Positions 23,085 through 34,602 are shown, counted from the first letter of the stretch. The stretch is DNA of 64,000 bases from Rutpela maculata (GCA_936432065.2 OW386292.2:105729829-105793828); one strand, 5' to 3'. The notes: generated from the sequence alone by a model not told the origin. Program-made: numbers and translations.

Positions 23085-23789
23085 TATGGTGGAAGCGCGG
23101 GCAAATTAAATTTTCACATGTGTTAATGTTTCATATCTAGTAAGGGAGGTGCCATACGTAGCGAAGTTGTTTTAAAGGGCTGTTTGGTGAAAGCACCGAA
23201 TTGTTAATTATTTAAAAAAAAAAATAAGTTACTGAACAACAAATAGTGGTAGCGTTAGGTTCTACGCATTTTTAATTTAATAAGTTACTGGGCGACCTAA
23301 TTTGTAGTGATTTTTATTTTTTTTCTTTTTCTAAATTAGTGTAGAAATCAGGGATTCAAAGTTTTAGTGGCAACAAGTGATCTGTGGTACTTACTTAAAT
23401 TAAATTTAAAATTACGCGTTCATTTAATTTTCTTTAACGTAGCTATCCTTTCTCTAAGCGCCCGTAGATCTGGCTAGAGACAGCGTAGCAATATATATTT
23501 TTTCTCCCGTTTTCAAAGCAATTGTCAGGAAAGTCTACACTTTTCCCGATCAGCCTGGTTCTCAGGCCGGGAAAATTACAGGACAAGTTGTAAAGTCAAG
23601 GCCCTTGACTATCGCCCGTATACCTGGCTAGTTAAGTTTGACGTTCAACTGCACTCCTATAATTGTTTGAAAATATATTTTTATTTATTCTTTTTATCAT
23701 ATGTTGTGTTAGTAACCAGTAACCAAGTCACCTTGTTTGTTAAAATTTATTTTTTGAATATTTTTTTTCTTACTTTAATTTTTATTTAA

Positions 23790-24761
23790 ATGCCACGCCT
23801 CAAACCGGGCAAAAAAGAAAGGCAGGAAAGAAGGGAGGCAAGGAGGAAAGCTCTTGCGTCGCATTCATTAACCCCGATTGAAGTTGAGTTAAATCAGTCA
23901 GGTCTGCCTCTAACCCCACGGATTGAGGGAAAAAATTGCGAGGAAAAGGAAAGCAATTATTTTTGTTTTCCGGAGGTTACAGTTGCTGCAAATAAACCCG
24001 AAAAAACGGAAAATATCGCGCTAAGTAAAGAAATGGCAATTAAATTTAAAATTTTATTTGGGGATGATGCATGTCAGTAATTGAAATTTTGCATTTGTTG
24101 GGGGTGAACATTTATTTTCTTTTTGTACACGAATTATTGAGGGAGGTTCATATAAGTAGAAATACGGAAATATTTGAAATTTTCACTTGTCATATTCGTC
24201 TGACATAAAGACACATAGTCCCGAGGAGAAAAATTATTATTTCTTAATTATTTTTATCATTCGTATTTTTTTTATTTATTTTTTGTTTAATTTCATTTTA
24301 TTTAGTTATTATTTAACCTAATTTTAATTTAACTTTGTGTCCGATTTAAAAATTATTTTTACTGATTTATCTGAGCTGTCTGCTTGTTATTTATCATTAT
24401 TATTTTTTAAAATTATACTTAAAATATACCTATACAAAATGAAAATAAAATAATTTTCTTAGGCAAACAGAGGGCGGAAGGCCATAAAACACAGAAAATT
24501 GGCGGAAAGGACAATATACTTTCGGAACCGGAAGGTAGTCCGACAAGTAGAGTCTGTGGCAGCGAAAGGCTGCCGTCCCGTAGAGAAAACGACACCAAAG
24601 CGAAAATAGTAGATAAGGGGTGCAAAGAAGATGAAGAAATTTACCTAAAATACCTTGTGAACAATGCGGAAATAAGAAATAATAGTAAAGATACTAGTTC
24701 TAAAATCCATAAAAATAATGTGCAGAAACTTGCTCTTATTTACGCAGCAATGTTTACGTAG
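23790..24761 (+). CDS. Small basic ORF of the LTR element, possibly spliced
   Basis: The first open frame runs from the ATG at 23790 (97 codons to a stop at 24080). It opens with a strongly basic segment (PRLKPGKKERQERREARRK). A second frame, open for about 100 codons but lacking an ATG, ends at 24759-24761 and includes EDEEIYLKYLVNNAEIRN. A candidate donor T|GTCAGT (intron from 24073) and acceptor TTTTCTTAG (ending 24462) would join them in phase to a ~193-residue Lys/Arg/Glu-rich protein. No domain is recognised. A gag-like or RNA-binding packaging role is possible because it is the element's only coding potential. The splice is inference. Confidence 0.4.
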
Positions 24762-27056
24762 AAATAAATAAGTGTAATAAAAGTAGTTTAACTAAAAATA
24801 TGAATATAAGTAAATAAAACAAGATGATATAAAAGTTGATCATAATTAAGAAAGAAGTCAATTGGAACGTTTATTGAGTAAATATTGTTATAAGTATTAA
24901 CTCTAGCGAACACCCGAGATTAAACAAATTAGGGAAACCATACTAAGACCGGATTTCAACTGCACATGTACCTCCTCTTAGGAGTAATTTACAAAAATCA
25001 AAATCGTACATTTTAGAAACGAGCGGCGACGTTGACATAATTACTCTCAAAGGAAAGAAACAGTTTGAGTGTGTTCTAAGGCAAATTGATAATCCGTCAC
25101 AAGGTACAAGCAGTGAATGTGTCTAATCTAAGTAAACAATATGAACCTTCCCAGAAAATTTTCTTTCCTTCTGACATAAATATAGTTATAAACTGAATTA
25201 TTTTCGGTATTGAGGGTAGAGTATAGTGTAGATTAGCATATTTTGAGTCTATTTAATCGCAAAATAAATTATTGTCTGTAGAAATATAAGTTAGATGTAA
25301 AGGCTATAATAAATATTTTTTATTTCTTTCAAATCGATGCTCAAATTTAAGATTTGAATTTATATAAATGATAAGTTTAAGCTCTGGTAAATTAGTTAAA
25401 AATAGTTGAGAAATAATGAGAGAAATTACTACCAAATAGCATCCTTTTAGGAACTTGTTAAGTTCGTTCATTCACCTGACTCACCCGAATTAGTGAAAAA
25501 TAAGGAAAATATATAATCCCTCATTATGCAAACTGTGGTATAAGTAATTTATTTAAAAGCAAATAAAATATAATTACGACTGGAGGATAGGTGCGATAAT
25601 CTCGATTAAAGTCATCTTTGTTTAATTACAGATATCTCTTAAAAATTCAAGAATCACTGATACCAATAATATATCTAATTCACTATCATGTTTCAGATTT
25701 GTTATCAACCGAAAATAAAGAGTCCTATAATTTAATATATAAAAAATAAATCGCAGCGTGCACGTGAAATGGAAATATTTAATATTTCAATCCAGTATTA
25801 TTTTCAGAGATACCGACCAAAAATGAAGAGTACTTATCATATAATTTGTAAATATAAAGGGTGTGCCAGGAGTAGAATTAACACCCAACGATGCAACCAG
25901 ATTGTTATTAAACTTTTTTTAAGAAAGCTACCGATCAGTATAGTTCGAATTTAATTACCTGTAGGAAATGATAATCCGTAACACTTAGCAACTTTTCCAC
26001 ACATTGACCATAAAAACACTCGATCGAAAAACACACTCACTTTCACCATATTCACTTTCAGTTGTTAAATTTTCACAATCGGGAAGCTTTAAAATAAAAA
26101 CGATTTTTTTTTCGGGAATATGAGTTAAATTAGAGCCACATTAGATTCACGTCGGAACTCAACTGAATAGAAATCCAGCACATACTTCTTCGTATGGCGA
26201 GAAGATAAAAAAAAGTGCGATTAGGAAATGCTGAAATTATACTTTGGTTATCTCAACGGTCTTTAAGGTCATTATACAACGGAATATTCTACTTCTGTAA
26301 AACAAAATCTCTTTGAGGCATATTACAGGGTGAACCAATTAATTACGAATCTCATGCAGGGCAACCTCAGCAGAGAAAAATGTTTAGATATATTTTTCTT
26401 AGATTAACAGACAGTATAAATTGTCATTTGAAGGAAATTTGTTAGTTAAAATTAGCATCAAACACTAGATTGTAAGCACTTAATTAAATAATATTTTAGT
26501 CTTGTTTCACTTTAATTATTATTACTTAATTAATAGTAGATAAATATTAGGGCCTGGAATGAGCTTATATTAGTTAGGATCAAGTAGATATTTTACCAAA
26601 ATATATGTTGTCAAATGTGGCGAAAATATTCGCAGGCTCAGATGTTGACAAACTATTCTTATCCATAGCCCTAAATCTAGTATAGAGCTTCATTTCTTAA
26701 GATTATTATACAAAGTGGAGAAAATGTATTCTCTAATTCTTAGGTTGTATTACGGATAGAATTACATTTTATTAGTATTAAGAGTATATTTCAGAGTATG
26801 TGCTAACACTGTTTTCTTTTATTTTCTATGTAAAATCCGGCGAACACGCTAAGCACAATAGCAGAAAATATCAACGGATCCCTCACCCCCCCACATACAG
26901 TAACCAATCGAGCAAGGGGACAACCTGTGGACTTCTGGAGCCAGCCGTACAGATACCTAGATATAAAGAGAGAAATCCAGCCTTTTGTGGAAATCCAGTG
27001 AATTTGAAAAACAAAGCCAAAGATTAATGCAGATGATTAATATGTGCCAGCAACGC
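24762..27056. other. Non-coding interior of the LTR element
   Basis: AT-rich sequence without recognisable pol domains in any frame. One 75-codon plus-strand ORF (26800-27027) ends just left of the hAT insertion and is not recognised; it has a locally higher GC and proline content (IPHPPTYSNQSSKGTTCG), so a small exon cannot be excluded. Confidence 0.5.
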
Positions 27057-27064
27057 CCCAGTAT

Positions 27065-28550
27065 TAGGGATTGCAATACCGGTTAACCGGTTAACCGGTT
27101 ATTAGGACAAAAAACACATGACGATAATTACCGGTTATTTTAATTTTTTACCGGTTATTTCGGTAAATTCTGAACTTACGATATGTCACGTACTCAACGT
27201 TTCTATTTATGTCAGTGACTAGTATTCACTAAATACAGAGTGACTGTCCCAACACTGAACACTTTTAACAATAAATAAATAATATTATAAAAAGTAAAAC
27301 CCAGACACCAAGCCCTAAGAAATACAAGTAAGACAGACATTGACCATATCGTGCGATAGGAAATTAAATATTTTACTGCCGCAAATATCCGTGGAATACA
27401 TTTAGAAGTATGTTGTTACCAATTCTTATTAACTTATCGACCCACCAATATCGATTGAGGAAGGACATCTTCAGCTGGTGGTATTCTATGCACAAATATC
27501 AGACGACTAACAGATATAGCTTTGAAAAACTAACCCTTTTAACAGGCCGTTTTTAAAAAATATTGTATTTTTAGATTAGGTATTCAGTAAATGCCCTATT
27601 TGAGTTTATGTTTATAATTTTTAAGTTGATATTTTTGTTACTTACAGAATAATTATTTATTTAAATTTATTTCATTTATATTTTCTCCTTTTAATAAAAA
27701 ACCTTTGGTTTGTTCATTATATTAAATATACGTATATAATAGTATATTTTTCAACGAGCATATAATGATGGCTATTATTCACAAGGGTGAAGTTTAAGAC
27801 ACGAGCCGTAGGTGAATGTCGTTTATCACCAGAGTAGCCATTATATGCGAGTAGAATACTATACTTTGTCCACGACTATTAGATATTTTTGTTAAATTAT
27901 TTACTGAAGAAATTAATTAATGAATTATTTATATTATTCTTTTTGAGTAAAATGTAAAATTATTGTAAATAACGTTGACGTTTAAATTTAATTTGACAAG
28001 CCGTTCTTTGACACATAACGGCCTACTCAATCAAATTTAAAAAGGAAATTGTATGATAAAAGAGGGTCTGTTTCTGAAACGCTAAATAAAGTTATCTATT
28101 CATAAATTTGATAATAACAGTAAAATTATTCACACAATTGTAGCTATGACAGTTAACGAATAATTATATTTAAGGTTTCAGAAAGTAGCCATAAATTCTA
28201 CTAAAAAGATTGCACTCGAATTGAAAAAATACCTGCCCGCGACTTCTTATAAACAACTGACTGTCCTTATTATTCACTAGTGAATACTGAAATCATTATT
28301 CACTGCAGGGAATAATGGATAGCATTATCCTTGAGGAAACACATACATAATGAGTACATTATTTAATAGTCATGGACAAAAATTTTTTTGTCAAATTTAG
28401 ATAATTTTGTACATGGAAAAGATAATTGCCATTTTCGCCACCCTAATCATTCATTCTAAAAATTACCGGTAAATACCGGTTAACCGGTTATTTACATTTT
28501 TATTTACCGATTTACCGGTTATTAAAACTTCCGGTAAATTGCAATCCCTA
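27065..28550. mobile_element. Non-autonomous hAT element with 8-bp target duplication
   Basis: The ends are TAGGGATTGCAATACCGG and its complement CCGGTAAATTGCAATCCCTA. CCCAGTAT flanks the element at 27057-27064 and 28551-28558, the 8-bp duplication expected of hAT transposons. The 1486-bp interior has no transposase ORF. Subterminal sequence is built from repeats of ACCGGTTA/TAACCGGT: at 27077-27102, 27130-27175, 28463-28490 and 28504-28520. Perfect target duplications suggest a recent insertion. Confidence 0.9.
27741..27873. repeat. Hairpin inside the hAT element
   Basis: ATAGTATATTTTTCAACGAG / CATATAATGATGGCTA on the left pairs with TAGCCATTATATGCGAG / TAGAATACTATAC on the right. The loop contains CACAAGGGTGAA and ACGAGCCGTAGGTGAA. 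A further inverted pair, TTTGTCCACGACTATTA (27876) and TAATAGTCATGGACAAA (28365), brackets the following ~490 bp, which suggests another small element nested here. Confidence 0.6.
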
Positions 28551-28558
28551 CCCAGTAT

Positions 28559-29281
28559 GGCTAAATGTGGATCACTCTGTACCTACCAGTAAAATGTAGC
28601 TGAACTTCGAGAAAACCTTGAGAAGATATTCCTGTGACGGAGATAAGATATGAACTAGAGCAATGAAACATTCTCGCCGGTCACGTAATTAATAATATAA
28701 TATAAACTATTATATTTCATTCGTAGCAAAACAAAAAGTGTAAGTGATAGGACATCATAATGGTACTTTAAAAAAAAAAAAAAAAAAACCAGGATCGAAC
28801 TTCCATAATACAGGCGGGCCAAATAAACTCTCACAAATGAAGTCTTACAAATAAACTCTCATAAACTTAGTGCGGCTAGGGACTCTTACAGTTCATTAGG
28901 CAATCCCCATAGACATAAAACTTCCAGTGGCGTGTAAGAGGGTAAACGAAAACATTAACAAAATTGTGCGTGTTCCGTCGAGGTTATTTTAAGATGTTTA
29001 AAAATTGCAAAGATTTTAGGTTAAGTTAAATTGTATGTCAATTCTGATTTTGTTAGAATTATAAGGATTAGATTAAGTCAATTTTTTTTATCTTTTTTTT
29101 CATTCAATTTTTTAAATTGTACTTCATAAATGGACGGTGGCTGGCGTATTTGGTTTGGACCGGATTTGAGGAGAGACAAACATTGGCAACATATACCCTC
29201 TCTTCCCACCCAATATTAATTTTTCATTGTTCTTAATAAAAGTTGGCATCACTGGAGGGCCAGTGATCATTGCGGTGGTGG
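28559..29281. other. 3' non-coding part of the LTR element
   Basis: Contains an A-run at 28769-28787 and ends with the purine-rich GGTGGTGGGG (29274-29283), the likely plus-strand primer adjoining the 3' LTR. No ORF. Confidence 0.55.
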
Positions 29282-30182
29282 GGTAATGTCGTAAAATATC
29301 CAAAATTAAATTAAATTATTGTATTTTACGTTAGAAAATAGAAATTATTTAAATCGTGTAATTATTAGAGACATAACTTCGCGTATAGGCAACGGAGGTA
29401 ATAGGATATTTCCGTTGTCTATGCAATCTTTCACATATTTATTGGTGTTCTTCCATAGAGGCATTGCTCTAGCAATGAACTCGGCAAATTGCTGAGTAAG
29501 GAAGAGCACGAATAAGTATTGATGAAAGAAATTAGTAGAGAGAATTCATTATTGCGTTAGCTCCGGAAGGAGACGGTTGCCGAGTGTCATTGAAGAGAAA
29601 AATCCCGAAAGGGTGAAATTAATATTCATTACCGCGTTAGCTCCGGAAGGAGACGGTAGCCGAGAGTCATTGAAGAGAAAAATCCCGAAAGGGTGAAATT
29701 AATATTCATTATTGCGTTAGCTCCGGAAGGAGACGGTAGCCGAGTGTCATTGAAGAGAAAAATCCCGAAAGGGTGAAATTAATATTCATTACCGCGTTAG
29801 CTCCGGAAGGAGACGGTAGCCGAGAGTCATTGAAGCGAAAAATCCCGAAAGGGTGAAATTAATATTGATTATCGCGTTAGCTCCGGAAGGAGACGGTAGC
29901 CGAGTCAGTGAAGAGCAAAGTCCCGAAAGGGTGAAACTAATTATTGAAATTTTCTAAGTCCAGCCGCCTACCCATGATGAGAGTTCAGGAAAGAATACTC
30001 CTGTAAGTATAATCATTCTTTTGTGTACCAGTTTTCAAATAAATTGTATTTGCCGTTCAGTAACAGATAGTTTCACTTGTGTTTGTGTGTGTGGTTGAAG
30101 ATACCCGGTACCTCGGAAAAATTAAGTCGAGTACCCAAGTGAGTACCCCATTTTAAAAGGGGCCGCCCCCAGAGGCTCGACA
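29282..30182 (+). repeat. 3' LTR with five 80-bp hairpin units
   Basis: Direct copy of 22178-23084. Tandem units start at 29554, 29634, 29714, 29794 and 29874, all exactly 80 bp. It ends GACA followed by ATAT. The unit order of small variants (for example AGCG in unit 4) is conserved with the 5' LTR, so the array was already five units long before this insertion. Confidence 0.88.
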
Positions 30183-30186
30183 ATAT

Positions 30187-30865
30187 AATGTATCAATTGT
30201 GTAAGTAGGGCTATATCCAGAGTAATCATTCTGTATATACATTTTTAGTAAAAAAATAAAGAACTAGAAATGGGGAAAGAGGGTTCTTCTTAGTTATTCC
30301 TGTGTCATCGTCGACATTTTCTTAATTATTCGAAGCGAGAGCCAAGAAATCTCCTATGTATGCATGCCCATTAAAAAAAAAGAAACATTACCTATACAGT
30401 ATTGTTAGTTATTTCTGTAAAATGTAATGACCTAAACTAGCTTTAAAGTTCTAAGATAAACTTAATAAAGGGTACGGGGCGATGATTTCAACCGAATATT
30501 ACCAAGACTGTTTATATTGAACACTTGAATTGTGTAAACAAATATCTATACCTACTCTGAAAAGGGTACTGTCTGAATGGGATAAATATATAATTTACTC
30601 TTATATTAAGTATTCATTCAATTTAAATGTCATTCTAAACAATTCTGCTTTTGTCCCAATGCTAATTTTATACATTGAAACGCTTATATAAACAACTGTC
30701 TGTATTACTGCTTACTTGTTGACCTCAATACGTCCTCTGAATTTTTTTTTTTTAAATTTCCTCATCTCTTTCTTTATCGTCACAGATCGTTCATGTTCAT
30801 TTTCTTTTTCTTTCAATATTCTTTGGCATCTTGAAGTGAATCACTCACTCACTCACTATTGGTTT
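30187..30865. other. DIRS 5' leader
   Basis: Sequence between the DIRS right terminal repeat and the nested element. It holds the leftover of the ~100-bp tandem array (30187-30240) and otherwise AT-rich DNA with no ORF. A (TCAC)n stretch lies at 30840-30857. Confidence 0.5.
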
Positions 30866-31014
30866 AAACAGAACCGGCACGTACCACACTAAAATGCGTA
30901 ATGGAGTTATCAGGCGCCCGAAGCCGGCGATGGGGTTCTTTTTGGGCTTTCAACTTAGTGTACGTAACGCATAAAAGTGCGACTACCTATTAGGACCGGA
31001 CCAGGAAGTATAAT
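30866..31014. repeat. DIRS right inverted terminal repeat
   Basis: Reverse complement of 17497-17640; contains GAAGCCGGCGATGGGGTTC and CGCATAAAAGTGCGACTACC and ends GGACCGGACCAGGAAGTATA. This is the 5' end of the minus-strand DIRS element. Confidence 0.9.
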
Positions 31015-31609
31015 AGCTCATAGAATAGAATAGTGTTTATTTGTTCAGTATTTTCCAATCAATGTGGACATAGAACGTGTCAAATAGCATACATCATACA
31101 TATAAAATAGACAATAAGGAATAAAAATAGTACTTAACCTAGGTTTGAATCCGTTAATTAAAAACACACTAAATACACAATAAATACGCAATATAGGCAG
31201 ACAGTGAATTGAAATTATTATGGTATAGAACAAACAAAAATCATTCAACAAAATTTGCATACAAACGATACGTGACTAACAGTTAACATTAAATCTTAGA
31301 GTTTTAGGATTAGCTTTGGAAGTACTACAATCTATTTTGATAAAAAGAATTTTTTTATATGGGAAGTATTTTTAGCTAGTACTCACGGCCTATATTAAGG
31401 ACATCAGTATCATTTAGAAACTCATGTAGGGAGTAATACGCTTTACTTTGAAGATAGAGTTTTAATTTATTTTTTAGTTGATGTTTGGGAACATTTCTTA
31501 ATTGTAAAGGTATTCTGTTCCATATTTTTATACTAGTATATTGCACATTTTTTTGTAAATATGCATAATTGATTTAATTATTTCTTTACAGCTGTCTCTG
31601 CGTTTTTTT

Positions 31610-32380
31610 TTAAATATTTCTTAAGCAACGTTTTTGCAAGATAAGAATCCGCTGTATTTTTGCAGAGTTTCCCCAAACAATTATGCCATATTTAATTTTT
31701 GAGTGTACATATGCATGATAAGCTATTAATGCTTCTTTTTGTCCCACATTATCCGAAATTATTTTTATTGCATAGCAGTATCTAGCCATACTCTGTGCAA
31801 GCTCCTCAATATGAACTCCCCTGTCGAGCCTATGATCAATGTGTACACCTAGGAAGGAAACACTATTTTTAGTTTCTATTTTATTTGTTTCAAAATATAT
31901 GTTAAGAGTATCACTAGGTCGATAGCTAAAGTTTACAATTTGTGTTTTTTCAATATTTAGTGATAAATTATTGGCCGAAAACCAGGCATCCATTGAGCAC
32001 ATTGCATTGCTTACACTTTGTTGGTTAGTAACTATGTCTGGTTCGCTAAAGATCAGTGACGTATCGTCTACATACATTACCAACGACTGCTCAACAGTCC
32101 TTGGTATTTCATTTGTATATAGAATATAAAGCAGCGGCCCCAAAATGGATCCCTGTGGAACACCTTTCTTTATTGTTATAACATTAGATTTTAATAATTC
32201 ATTATGTTTATCCATTTCGACAACACACTGCTTCCTATTACTTATATACGGTCGCATTAGACACAACGCCACCCCTCTAATGCCATACAACTCCAACTTT
32301 TTGGATAGGATCCCATGATCAACACTGTCAAAAGCTTTCGTTAGATCAAGGCACATTGTTAAAGTTGTTTTTGTTGTCAT
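31610..32380 (-). pseudogene. LINE reverse transcriptase, catalytic half
   Basis: An open frame of 256 codons begins TTKTTLTMCLDLTKAFDSVD (the first catalytic Asp block, FDSVDH). It continues with KKGVPQGSILGPLLYILYTN and MYVDDTSLIFSE, the YxDD box, then LSLNIEKTQIVNFS, SFLGVHIDHRL and the thumb-like region ending YGIIVWGNSAKIQRILILQK. All RT motifs 2-7 are present in one frame, making this the best-preserved protein of the window. It would copy LINE RNA at a nicked target; the rest of the ORF2 is broken, so the copy is inactive. Confidence 0.85.
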
Positions 32381-32498
32381 TTAATGATTCAATTATTTTT
32401 AACATAGCCTGGTATATGGCCCTTATTGTTGATTTTCCTTTTCTAAATCCATTTTGATATTCGGATAGTACATGATTTTTCTCCAGAAAGCTCATGAC

Positions 32499-32855
32499 TC
32501 AATCATATATAATTCCCTCGAAGACTTTACTGATGTTCGATAGAAGAAAGATGGGCCTATAATTTTTTAGCTCATCTTTTTTACCTTTTTTATATATGGC
32601 TTGAACATATGCAGTCTTGAGTCTTTCTGGGAAAGTACCAGTGTTGAAGGCTAGATTTATTATATGGGCAAGAGGGGCCGCTATTAAGTCACATACTTCT
32701 TTTAGCAAAACTACTGGTATTTCGTCCTCGCCTACGGACTTTTTATTTTTTAGTTGCTTTATACTTTGGGAGACCTCGCAAGAATCAACTTGATAAAGAA
32801 AAATACTTATTTTGCGCCTTTGAAATATATTCTTTATTTGATAATCTCTTTGCAT
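32499..32855 (-). pseudogene. LINE RT N-terminal block
   Basis: Residues KKSVGEDEIPVVLLKEVCD and NTGTFPERLKTAYVQAIYKK followed by NYRPIFLLSNISKVFE are RT motifs 0-1. A short frame-broken gap (32381-32498) separates this from the catalytic half. Confidence 0.8.
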
Positions 32856-33249
32856 GTTTAATAACTTTTCTTAAAATATAAGCATATTGATTATAGGTTT
32901 CTTTGTTTATCCGACCTAACGTTCATATAGTAGATGCTTGTTTTTACACGAGACTCTTATTCCATTTGTTATCCATTTTTTTGTACATTGGTTATTGCTA
33001 TTTACTCGACACTTTTTATAGGAAAAACTCTATTCATTACGGTTGTAAATTTATTTATAAATAGGTCATATGCATTATTTGTATCATTTGAGCTGAGGAC
33101 AGATTCCCATTTTACATATTCCAGCTCATGGCGGTATTGTCTTGAGCTTATTCATTGAAAAAATCCTTTTTTTAATAAAATCCCTTTCTATATTTTCTTG
33201 CATTTTTTTATGAATAGTTATCAATTGTGAATAAAGGTCTGATAGTGCT

Positions 33250-33860
33250 GAATTTAAACTACAGAGTTTTCAAAGTTATTAAAGTTTACGAATATATTGT
33301 CCAAGAGTGTTGCTGACTTTTTTGTTACTCTTGTGGGCTGAAAAATGGTTTGCGTCATGTTATTTGCATTTAACAAATAATATGCCTTAGTTTGACAATT
33401 ACTTTCAAGCAGGTTTATATTGAAGCCTCCGACAAGAATTACTTTTTATGTTTTATATTTTAGTTGTATTTTATCTAAGATAGTACTCATCTTCTCTATA
33501 AAGACATCAAAATCCCCTAAATTTGTTCTATAATTACATAATACAATGATTTTCTTTTCCTTACCTTCTACACATGCACATTCTATCTATCCTTCAACAC
33601 TGATTTCTTTTATAGCTGTCACTTCCACAAAATCACTATCAGTTGAGAAGATACAGCCCCCTCCCATGAGACATGTTCTCTCTTGAGAAAGACGAAATCA
33701 TATTGTATCCCTCTAGCTTAATAAACTTTTCTTCCTCTATATTTAACCAATGCTCCGTTAAACATATCAAGTTGGGCTTTTTTTCAAATGTATTGAGATA
33801 TAGGTCCTATAGTTTTTATTACTATTTTTCGTAGGTGACGAGTATTGAAGTTTGCTTCCT
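33250..33860 (-). pseudogene. LINE AP-endonuclease remnant
   Basis: Frame-broken minus-strand sequence retains PNLICLTEHWLN, with the catalytic Glu of the TEHW motif, then LEGYNMISSFSRENMSHGRG (about 33660-33760). Later parts are short stop-interrupted fragments. This endonuclease nicks the target for target-primed reverse transcription in active relatives. Confidence 0.65.
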
Positions 33861-33861
33861 T

Positions 33862-34330
33862 TTAATGAGGATCCATCTGTACCTCTTCTACCTGCGATAG
33901 CATCCTCCTCGTCGTGAAAAACTGCGACACTAGAGCTCCATTTGGCCATATCTCTCTTCTCCAGGCTTTTTTGAAATTTTCCTGCATTATTGAAATCTTC
34001 ATAGAGGCATATAATTCAGGACGTTTAGAAGGGTGATTTTCACAAATTGCCCCTGGAAAGTTCTCCCTAAGCATTTCCTTCATGTCTTCTGGCTTAATGT
34101 TAAGTTTTAATCTAGTTATAAGTAGCGAGATATATTTTGGTACTGTTTGAATTTCCAGGTTTTTATCAGTATTGCCTCCCACAACAAATTTCCAATTGCG
34201 TCGATGTTTGACTTTTTCCCATTGATTTTTCAACTCAGTATTGTCACTAACTTCTGCTTGATTCAAGTTCTGAATTTCACGCATTTTATTTGCAGTTTGG
34301 GCCTGGATTATGTATATTTGGAATCCGGTA
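33862..34330 (-). pseudogene. LINE ORF1 (gag-like) C-terminal part
   Basis: Residues WEKVKHRRNWKFVVGG, then KYISLLITRLKLNI with FPGAICEN, and finally LYASMKISIMQENFKKAW and WPNGALVSQFF. This arrangement, ending in an ASMKI...WPNG..VS.FF pattern just before the endonuclease ORF, is what I recall for ORF1 proteins of insect LINEs. The hydrophobic first 25 residues of the open frame are probably not native. ORF1 would bind element RNA. Confidence 0.6.
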
Positions 34331-34439
34331 CAAAACAACATAATAAAAAAAATAGAAAAAAAAAACAAAATACCTATAAGTTACTATTTTTGTTTAAGCT
34401 TCTACCTATGGAGATTGGAAATGATATTTACCTGAAATA

Positions 34440-34602
34440 ACTGGCATTTGAATATTGGGAATAAGCTCTTCGTGGTAATGCTGAATTCCACTAAGATCAA
34501 CATCTTCCTCGGTCCATTCGACATCTTCACTGTCTTCATTTGTTAGAACTGCCATTAATTCTCGTTGTCTTCTCGCTGCAATTCTAACTGGCCGCACCTG
34601 TA
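34440..34602 (-). other. Possible exon bounded by splice signals
   Basis: On the minus strand an open stretch (VRIAARRQRELM, then acidic NEDSEDVEWTEEDVDLS) is preceded by an acceptor-like TTTATACAG and followed by a donor-like GGTAAATAT. The acidic cluster resembles no domain I can name. It may be the last exon of the family gene at 34.7-36.5 kb or an unrelated remnant. Confidence 0.3.

Larger units (their letters stand above)
22178..30182 (+). mobile_element. 8-kb LTR element without pol (LARD-like), nested in DIRS
   Basis: Two ~900-bp direct repeats bracket a ~6.2-kb interior. The ends read TG...CA (TGTAATGTCG to GAGGCTCGACA) and are flanked by ATAT (22174-22177 and 30183-30186). A candidate primer binding site (TGGTGGAAGCGCGGG, 23087-23101) follows the first repeat. 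A purine-rich GGTGGTGGGG precedes the second. I find no protease, RT, RNase H or integrase; the only coding signal is a small basic ORF near the 5' end. It therefore fits a large retrotransposon derivative mobilised in trans. The few LTR differences indicate a recent insertion. Orientation is taken from PBS, PPT and ORF. Confidence 0.85.
17459..31014 (-). mobile_element. DIRS-type (tyrosine recombinase) retrotransposon carrying nested insertions
   Basis: All hallmarks of DIRS elements are visible. There are inverted terminal repeats at both ends (17497-17640 and 30866-31014). An internal complementary region beside the 3' end (17720-17835) matches the reverse complement of both outer ends joined. 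On the minus strand, gag-like, RT/RNase H and tyrosine recombinase coding remnants follow in the expected order. No target duplication is expected or seen. The total span is 13.6 kb; removing the 8.0-kb nested LTR element leaves about 5.6 kb, a typical DIRS size. Multiple frameshifts make the copy inactive. Confidence 0.88.
31016..34330 (-). mobile_element. CR1-group LINE, nearly complete degraded copy
   Basis: On the minus strand the order is ORF1 C-terminus (33862-34320), AP endonuclease (about 33250-33850), linker, and RT (31610-32855). A 3' UTR follows, ending in an AGAATAGAATAG simple-repeat tail that abuts the DIRS terminus at 31014. The RT has GVPQGSILGPLLYILY and YVDD, and there is no RNase H. 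These features fit the CR1/L2 group of non-LTR retrotransposons. Several frame changes and stops are present, mostly in the endonuclease. Confidence 0.82.

Noticed and set aside
34147..34440. A 97-codon plus-strand ORF
   Set aside because: It is antisense to the LINE ORF1 remnant and shows no recognisable protein pattern.
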